From positions 1-9,958 of the forward strand of contig CALGZO010000249.1 of NCBI GenBank assembly GCA_937934465.1: 9,958 bases of DNA. Direction: 5' to 3'. The translations under genes were made by a program, and so were the position numbers. Source of the stretch: an uncultured Fimbriimonadales bacterium (GTDB taxonomy: Bacteria > Armatimonadota > Fimbriimonadia > Fimbriimonadales > GBS-DC). The notes beneath the pieces were generated by a model that had not been told where the DNA came from, did not search any database, and saw only the letters and a program-made list of their open reading frames with translations. Positions 6,103 through 9,958 of this stretch are shown here, in pieces; position 1 is the stretch's first letter, and each line of letters begins with the position of its first letter.

Positions 6103-6867
6103 ATGCGATTCTCAGTGGGATTGCTGTTGCTGTGCGTTGCGCTTGCCGCTTGTGGCAGGAAGGAGACTGTACGCCCTGATCAGGCGTTTTACGAGCAGGG
6201 CGTGCAAAAACTGCAGACGCGCGATTACGACGGCGCGGCGCAGGCGTTCCAACAGTTCGTGGAGCAGTCGCCCAACTTCACGACCGCGCTACAACAGGTC
6301 TACCGCGCCTATATGACGCAGCCGAACCGCCCCGCAGCGCAGGCATATGCGTTCCTTAAGCAGTACGAACCGCGCGCCGACGAGATTAAAGTCGCCATCG
6401 ACCGCGCAGGGTTCTATCAAGTGTTAGGCACGCTGGCGTTTCTATCGGGCAAGAGCGACGAGTACGCCCAGTGGTTCGAGAAGGCGTTGACGCTCGACCC
6501 GCAAAATCACTTGGCGATGAACGACTATGCCTACGCCTTGGCGGAGGATGGACGCGAGTTGGAGAAGGCGTTGCGCTTGGTTCGCCGCGCGATTGCCATC
6601 AAATCGAATGTGGGCGCCTATCACGACACGCACGGCTGGGTGCTTTACAAGATGGGTCGGTACGAGGAAGCCCTGCGCGAGTTGCGGATAGCCGTGCAGA
6701 CCGCGCCCGACACTGCCGACCTGCGCTATCACCTCGCCGCCGTGTACGCCAAGTTGGGGCAACGCGACGATGCGCTGGTGGAGCTGGAGAAAGCGCTGGC
6801 GTTGCAACCCGGGCACGAACCCTCGCTACAGCTGCGCAAACAGCTTACAGGGGGCGCACGACCGTGA
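6103..6867 (+). CDS. TPR-repeat lipoprotein
   Basis: The 254-aa product has a lipoprotein signal peptide: MRFS, a hydrophobic stretch and lipobox L14-A15-A16-C17, then GRKE. The remainder is a chain of tetratricopeptide-like helical repeats, for example QAFYEQGVQKLQTRDYDGAA (about 26-45), YAQWFEKALTLDPQNHLAMN (about 125-144), DTHGWVLYKMGRYEEALREL (about 179-198) and YHLAAVYAKLGQRDDALVEL (about 210-229). Such proteins are membrane-anchored scaffolds for protein contacts; the partner is unknown. Its stop overlaps the GTG start of the antiporter gene in GTGA, so the two are surely one operon and could act together at the membrane. The start is fixed by the lipobox context and by the -10 box 6 nt upstream. 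Confidence 0.88.
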   Translation: MRFSVGLLLLCVALAACGRKETVRPDQAFYEQGVQKLQTRDYDGAAQAFQQFVEQSPNFTTALQQVYRAYMTQPNRPAAQAYAFLKQYEPRADEIKVAIDRAGFYQVLGTLAFLSGKSDEYAQWFEKALTLDPQNHLAMNDYAYALAEDGRELEKALRLVRRAIAIKSNVGAYHDTHGWVLYKMGRYEEALRELRIAVQTAPDTADLRYHLAAVYAKLGQRDDALVELEKALALQPGHEPSLQLRKQLTGGARP

Positions 6868-8747
6868 GGCGCGTGTGGGGGTTGCTGCTTGCGCTGCTGA
6901 GTGGATGGCTCGTGGCATCCGCCGCCGAGCTGAACCTACCCGCCGTCGCGCTCGCAGGCGTCCCCATCACGGTTTCAGGCAGAGACTTTCCCCCGAACAC
7001 CCCGCTTACCTTGCACTTCACGAACGCGCAAGGCGCTACTGTTGCCACGCTTAGCTTTCAGACCGACGCGCAGGGCGCATTCGAGCAACCCGTGCGGCTC
7101 GGTCAGACAGGCGGTCTCCTATATCGCTGGCAGGCAGGCGCGCAGACGGGCGAGGGGCGCGTGCGCGTCATTCCCGCGTGGTGGAGCCTGTTGCCCCCCC
7201 TGCTGGCAATCGCGCTGGCGTTGCTGCTGCGCCAAGTGGTGCTGGCGTTGCTGGGCGGCGTGTGGCTGGGCGCATGGCTGATTGCAGGCGGCGAGCCGTT
7301 CACGCCCCTCCTGCGCGTGGTGGATACTTACCTGCTCGACGCCTACGCCGACCGCGACCACCTGCAAATCATCGGGTTCACCCTGCTGCTGGGCGGTATG
7401 CTCGGCGTGATTACACGCGCAGGCGGACTGAAAGCAATCGTGCGCACGCTCAGCCAGCGCGTGCGCTCCGACCGCAGCGTGCAACTCAGCGCGTACTTGA
7501 TGGGGCTGGTCATCTTCATCGATGACTACGCCAACACGCTGTTCGTAGGCGCAACGATGCGCCCGTTAGCCGACCGATTCCGCGTCTCGCGCGAGAAGCT
7601 GGCGTACCTGATCGACTCGACCGCCGCGCCTGTGGCGAACCTCGCGCTGATTGGCACATGGATTGGCTTCGAGGTCTCGCTGATTGCCGATAGTTTCAAG
7701 GCGACGGGTGTGCCGTTGGAGCCGTACTGGGCGTTCCTGATGAGTTTGCCCTATCGGTTCTACCCCATCTTCGCGCTGGCGTTTATCGCGTGGCTGCTGA
7801 TTTGGCGGCGCGATTTCGGCGCGATGTACCGTGCGGAGCGACGCGCTCGCACGACGGGCAAGGTGCTTGCCGATGGCGCCTCGCCGTTAGCCAGTTACGA
7901 ATCGGCGGAGCTGCTGCCGCCCGATCACCTGCGCGGGAGTCTGTGGAGCGCGCTGCTGCCGATACTGGTTGCGCTCGGCGGCGCGATTGGCGGACTGTTC
8001 TACACAGGCTACTATGGCGCGTTAGGCGCAGGCGAGCCGACCACACTCCGCGCGGTGCTGTCCAACGCCAACTCTTACATCAGCCTCACTTGGGGCGCGT
8101 TGCTGGGCTGTGTGGCGGCGTTTCTGTGCGCTGTCCCCACACGGGCGTTGCGCCTGCGCGAGGCGTTCGACGCGTGGCTCGGCGGCGTGCGCTCGATGGT
8201 GCTGGCAGTGGTGATTCTCGGCTTGGCGTGGAGCATCGGCAGCGTCTGCGAGGCGTTGCACACAGCGCCGTACTTAGTGCAGGCGTTGCAGGGCAATCTC
8301 AGCCCCGCGTGGCTCCCTGCGCTTACCACGCTCACCGCCGCCGCCGTCAGCTTCGCGATTGGCAGCTCGTGGGGCACGATGAGTATCCTCATGCCGCTGG
8401 CTATCCCGCTTGCGTATAACCTCACCGCTGGCATGGACGCGCCGACGCAGCAGTTTTATCTGATTGCGACGCTCTCGTCGGTGCTGGCAGGCGCAACCTT
8501 CGGCGACCACTGCTCGCCCATCTCGGACACGACAGTGCTATCGTCGGTTTTCGCCGGCTCGGACCATATCGACCATGTGCGCACGCAGTTGCCCTACGCG
8601 CTGACGGTGGGCGCGGTGGCGTGGCTCGTGGGCGATGTGGCGACGGGGTTCGGGTTGCCCGTAGGGGCGGCGTTGCTGTTGGGCGTCGCGCTGCTGGGCG
8701 TGCTGGTGCGCATCGTCGGTAAGCCGACGCCCGAATATCGCGCGTGA
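6864..8747 (+). CDS. NhaC-family Na+/H+ antiporter with secreted N-terminal beta-sandwich-like domain
   Basis: The 627-aa product has three parts. Residues 1-21 form a signal peptide (MRRVWG, hydrophobic core, ASAA-type cleavage site). Residues about 22-104 look like a beta-rich domain (VALAGVPITVSGRDF, LTLHFTNAQGATVATLSF, GRVRVIP), presumably outside the membrane. From about 108 to the end are many hydrophobic segments of an NhaC-type antiporter, with the characteristic GDHCSPISDTT (547-557) and FIDDYANTLFVG. Such carriers exchange Na+ for H+ across the cytoplasmic membrane; the cation is inferred from the family. GTG 6864 overlaps the lipoprotein stop, and AGGGGG (6849-6854) lies 9 nt upstream; an open frame back to 6471 lies within the lipoprotein gene and is rejected. 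The N-terminal domain goes beyond a classical NhaC and may sense ions or bind the co-transcribed lipoprotein. Confidence 0.9.
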   Translation: MRRVWGLLLALLSGWLVASAAELNLPAVALAGVPITVSGRDFPPNTPLTLHFTNAQGATVATLSFQTDAQGAFEQPVRLGQTGGLLYRWQAGAQTGEGRVRVIPAWWSLLPPLLAIALALLLRQVVLALLGGVWLGAWLIAGGEPFTPLLRVVDTYLLDAYADRDHLQIIGFTLLLGGMLGVITRAGGLKAIVRTLSQRVRSDRSVQLSAYLMGLVIFIDDYANTLFVGATMRPLADRFRVSREKLAYLIDSTAAPVANLALIGTWIGFEVSLIADSFKATGVPLEPYWAFLMSLPYRFYPIFALAFIAWLLIWRRDFGAMYRAERRARTTGKVLADGASPLASYESAELLPPDHLRGSLWSALLPILVALGGAIGGLFYTGYYGALGAGEPTTLRAVLSNANSYISLTWGALLGCVAAFLCAVPTRALRLREAFDAWLGGVRSMVLAVVILGLAWSIGSVCEALHTAPYLVQALQGNLSPAWLPALTTLTAAAVSFAIGSSWGTMSILMPLAIPLAYNLTAGMDAPTQQFYLIATLSSVLAGATFGDHCSPISDTTVLSSVFAGSDHIDHVRTQLPYALTVGAVAWLVGDVATGFGLPVGAALLLGVALLGVLVRIVGKPTPEYRA

Positions 8748-8751
8748 AACG

Positions 8752-9435
8752 CTACTCGGTGCGGATGTCGCGCAGCCACTTCACATGCCCATCCAAGAAC
8801 AGTCGGTTCCGTCCGCCGCGATGCACGGCGCGCCCGCGCAGGGCAGGCTCCACTGTGCCTATCGTGCGTGGGAAGTAGGGGTCTACGGCGAGCTCCACAT
8901 CGGCTTGCCCATCGGGGCGCGTGTAGAACGGGCTGGGGTTCGCCTGCAAGTCCGCCACTGCCCCCTCAGGCGTCTTGCCCCAGAAGTTGTCGGGCGGCAC
9001 AGGGTCTTGAATTCGGTCAAACCGCCACATCCAGTAGCGCGTGATTTTATCGGGCGCAACCGCCTGCTTCACCTGCACGACCTCGCCTATCACGCTACCT
9101 GACACGCTGGGACAGTTCCAGATGTTCCAGTTGCGTATGTACGGCTCCAGCACGATGCCTGCCCAGCCGCAGCGCGGGTCGGAGGGAGGCCAGCTGCTCC
9201 ACGGGCGATACTCCAACTGCAGCTTCAAGTCGCGACGATCTGGCATTCGCTCGTCGTAATCCTGCAGGTACATCCAGAGCGCCTGCCCTATCTGGCGCAG
9301 GTTTTGGGAGCATGTTGCCTGACGCGCGCTCTCACGCGCCTGCGCAAACACAGGAAACAGTATCGCCGCCAGAATCGCGATAATCGCTATCACCACCAGC
9401 AACTCAATCAGCGTGAACCCCCGACGCGCTCGCAT
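8752..9435 (-). CDS. Prepilin-like protein 3 with H-X9-DG motif
   Basis: The 227-aa product starts MRARRG|FTLIELL (cleavage expected after G6), followed by the hydrophobic helix and FPVFAQARESARQATCSQN. The C-terminus holds H205-X9-D215-G216-H217 within VHRGGRNRLFLDGHVKWL and ends 10 residues later, the usual layout for this family. The middle part is Trp/Pro-rich (RPWSSWPPSDPRCGW; YWMWRFDRIQDPVPPDNFWG). The start at 9435 is chosen because it gives the standard short charged leader and because TATAAT ends 6 nt upstream; a longer frame reaching 9630 would cross the promoter. No Shine-Dalgarno is seen. It converges with the antiporter gene, only 4 bp between stops. It is a presumed minor pilin-like or surface protein with no assembly genes nearby. 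Confidence 0.9.
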   Translation of the reverse strand: MRARRGFTLIELLVVIAIIAILAAILFPVFAQARESARQATCSQNLRQIGQALWMYLQDYDERMPDRRDLKLQLEYRPWSSWPPSDPRCGWAGIVLEPYIRNWNIWNCPSVSGSVIGEVVQVKQAVAPDKITRYWMWRFDRIQDPVPPDNFWGKTPEGAVADLQANPSPFYTRPDGQADVELAVDPYFPRTIGTVEPALRGRAVHRGGRNRLFLDGHVKWLRDIRTE

Positions 9436-9441
9436 AGCGGA

Positions 9442-9447
9442 ATTATA
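9442..9447 (-). promoter_or_regulatory. Predicted -10 box of prepilin 3, leaderless arrangement
   Basis: TATAAT on the minus strand is followed by TCCGCT (6 nt) and the ATG of prepilin 3. This is the same geometry as hslU and the TPR lipoprotein gene. No consensus -35 box; a CCCC-CTGT-GGGG palindrome lies about 20-30 bp upstream (9468-9479). Confidence 0.6.
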
Positions 9448-9533
9448 CTTAACGCGCGATGGAGTACCCCCCTGTGGGGCTAAAGGAAGTTTCTCGATAC
9501 TTAAGTGTCCCCCCGACAGCACCCACACCGTAG

Positions 9534-9553
9534 CGTCGGCGTCCCCGCCGACG
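9534..9553. repeat. Hairpin repeat, GC-rich type
   Basis: CGTCGGCG-TCCC-CGCCGACG pairs perfectly over 8 bp. The inner part GGCGTCCCCGCC recurs at 9648-9659 and, with one change, at 4429-4440. Intergenic, between galK and prepilin 3. Confidence 0.8.
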
Positions 9554-9562
9554 AACAACACT

Positions 9563-9590
9563 GGTGCGACGCCTTTCTGGGCGTCGCCAC
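9563..9590. repeat. Hairpin repeat, related to 5449-5483
   Basis: The left arm GTGCGACGCC (9564-9573) pairs with GGCGTCGCCAC (9580-9590) with one bulged base around a loop starting TTTCT. The left arm is shared with the hairpin at 5452-5463; the loop differs (A-rich there, T-rich here). Confidence 0.75.
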
Positions 9591-9606
9591 AACGCCGATA
9601 AAACCC

Positions 9607-9628
9607 GCGACGACAGGAATGTCGTCGC
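9607..9628. repeat. Hairpin repeat with GGAA loop
   Basis: GCGACGACA-GGAA-TGTCGTCGC pairs perfectly over 9 bp. The core GACA-GGAA-TGTC is the reverse complement of the A-hairpin core GACA-TTCC-TGTC at 90-111, while the outer stem is different on both arms. Confidence 0.85.
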
Positions 9629-9647
9629 ACCCGTTTGGGCAGCGCAA

Positions 9648-9659
9648 GGCGTCCCCGCC
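9648..9659. repeat. Short GC hairpin, partial copy of 9534-9553
   Basis: GGCG-TCCC-CGCC keeps the inner 4 bp and loop of the hairpin at 9534-9553; the right flank GACG is retained while the left flank has changed to GCAA, so the outer stem is lost. Confidence 0.6.
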
Positions 9660-9669
9660 GACGATCCTT

Positions 9670-9712
9670 GCTGGGACAAGAATGTCCCAGCCACAGAGAT
9701 AACGCTGGGACA
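9670..9712. repeat. Hairpin repeat with a third competing arm
   Basis: GCTGGGACA (9670-9678), AGAA, TGTCCCAGC (9683-9691) form a perfect 9-bp hairpin followed by CAC, as in the B hairpin at 179-200, which has the same AGAA loop. A second GCTGGGACA at 9704-9712 can pair with the same middle arm over a 12-nt loop, so two exclusive structures are possible. Confidence 0.8.
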
Positions 9713-9783
9713 GGGCAGTGGTGAACCTGAAATTTGTGCCCCCACCAGATAAGCTTCCCCTCTTTTGGGAGAGTGGCTGGGGG

Positions 9784-9958
9784 TCATACGCACACACTCG
9801 CGCCGCCGACCGCCTCACACGCCCAGAATCGCGGCTCATAGGAGGCGTGCTGCCGATAATATTGCTCTGCTGTGTGCAGGAACTGCCCCAACGATGCTTT
9901 TTCCACCAGCGCGATACACGCGCCGCCGAAGCCTGCGCCCGTCATCCGTGCGCCAATC
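9784..9958 (-). CDS. galK: Galactokinase, C-terminal part (5' end outside window)
   Basis: The last 57 codons of a GHMP-family kinase are present, starting I-G-A-R-M-T-G-A-G-F-G-G-A and ending EAVGGASVCV. The GARMTGAGFGG segment is the conserved glycine-rich motif near the C-terminus of galactokinases, followed by the usual ALV strand, a helix (LGQFLHTAEQYYRQ) and a final strand with FWACEAVGGA, comparable to the FYVCKPSQGAG ending in E. coli GalK. Galactokinase phosphorylates galactose to galactose-1-phosphate in the cytoplasm, first step of the Leloir pathway. Only the 3' end is visible, so the N-terminal galactose-binding signature cannot be checked; another GHMP sugar kinase is possible but less likely. 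Confidence 0.85.
   Translation of the reverse strand, partial: IGARMTGAGFGGACIALVEKASLGQFLHTAEQYYRQHASYEPRFWACEAVGGASVCV

Larger units (their letters stand above)
9436..9783. other. Intergenic region between galK and prepilin 3
   Basis: This 348-bp region holds the prepilin 3 promoter at its left end, a cluster of five hairpin repeats between 9534 and 9712, and the galK 3' flank. I see no credible gene; the open frames here fall in repeat DNA. CCCCCACCA (9739-9747) and TGGCTGGGGG (9774-9783) could pair imperfectly over a long loop as a weak galK terminator, but there is no clear T-run. Confidence 0.7.

Noticed and set aside
6471..6863. Antiporter start at 6471
   Set aside because: This stretch is the lipoprotein gene in another frame; the signal peptide begins at GTG 6864 with the stop-start overlap.
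7790..8419. Open frame inside the antiporter gene
   Set aside because: It is an alternative frame of the membrane-transport region, Arg/Ala-rich and without a start context or family match.
9436..9630. Longer start for prepilin 3 up to 9630
   Set aside because: It would translate through the TATAAT box and hairpin repeats; the standard short leader begins at 9435.
9739..9783. Intrinsic terminator of galK
   Set aside because: The possible stem is imperfect with a loop over 20 nt and no clear T-run on the minus strand, so it is mentioned only as weak in the intergenic entry.

Overview
The window looks like a piece of a GC-rich bacterial chromosome, most probably from the Armatimonadota (Fimbriimonadia-like). 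The main reason is three scattered genes for prepilin-like proteins with the N-terminal pattern GFTLIELLVVIAIIA followed by FPVFAQARE.ARQ.. and a C-terminal H-X9-DG-type motif. This kind of gene is strongly expanded in Armatimonadota and Planctomycetota. The phylum is an inference from this pattern only; there is no rRNA here.

Layout. 1-90 is the 3' end of a further prepilin-like gene that stops unusually early, exactly where a palindromic repeat array begins. 88-354 is that array: four units of about 60 bp, each with two different hairpins, plus one extra hairpin. It forms the whole upstream region of accD-accA (372-2146), the two carboxyltransferase subunits of acetyl-CoA carboxylase, which overlap translationally. 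hslU (2153-3610, minus) converges on accA with a 6-bp gap. A divergent promoter region separates hslU from prepilin 1 (3665-4423), followed by prepilin 2 (4515-5414). A strong 12-bp hairpin lies between prepilin 2 and a convergent flavin reductase-like gene (5530-6030, minus). Divergent from that gene is a two-gene operon: a TPR lipoprotein (6103-6867) overlapping an NhaC-family Na+/H+ antiporter (6864-8747) that carries an unusual secreted N-terminal domain. Prepilin 3 (8752-9435, minus) converges on it with a 4-bp gap. A 348-bp intergenic region (9436-9783) is rich in hairpin repeats, and the window ends in the C-terminus of galK (9784-9958, minus).

The genes are mostly housekeeping: fatty acid synthesis, proteolysis, ion homeostasis and galactose metabolism. 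The prepilin-like genes are solitary, with no pilus or secretion machinery nearby. Two cross-cutting signals deserve attention. First, intergenic hairpins at both ends and in the middle share loops and flanks while their stems differ by paired substitutions. Second, four start codons lie only 6-7 nt downstream of a TANNNT -10 box, which suggests leaderless mRNAs. I found no CRISPR array, transposase, tRNA, rRNA or clear new multi-gene system.
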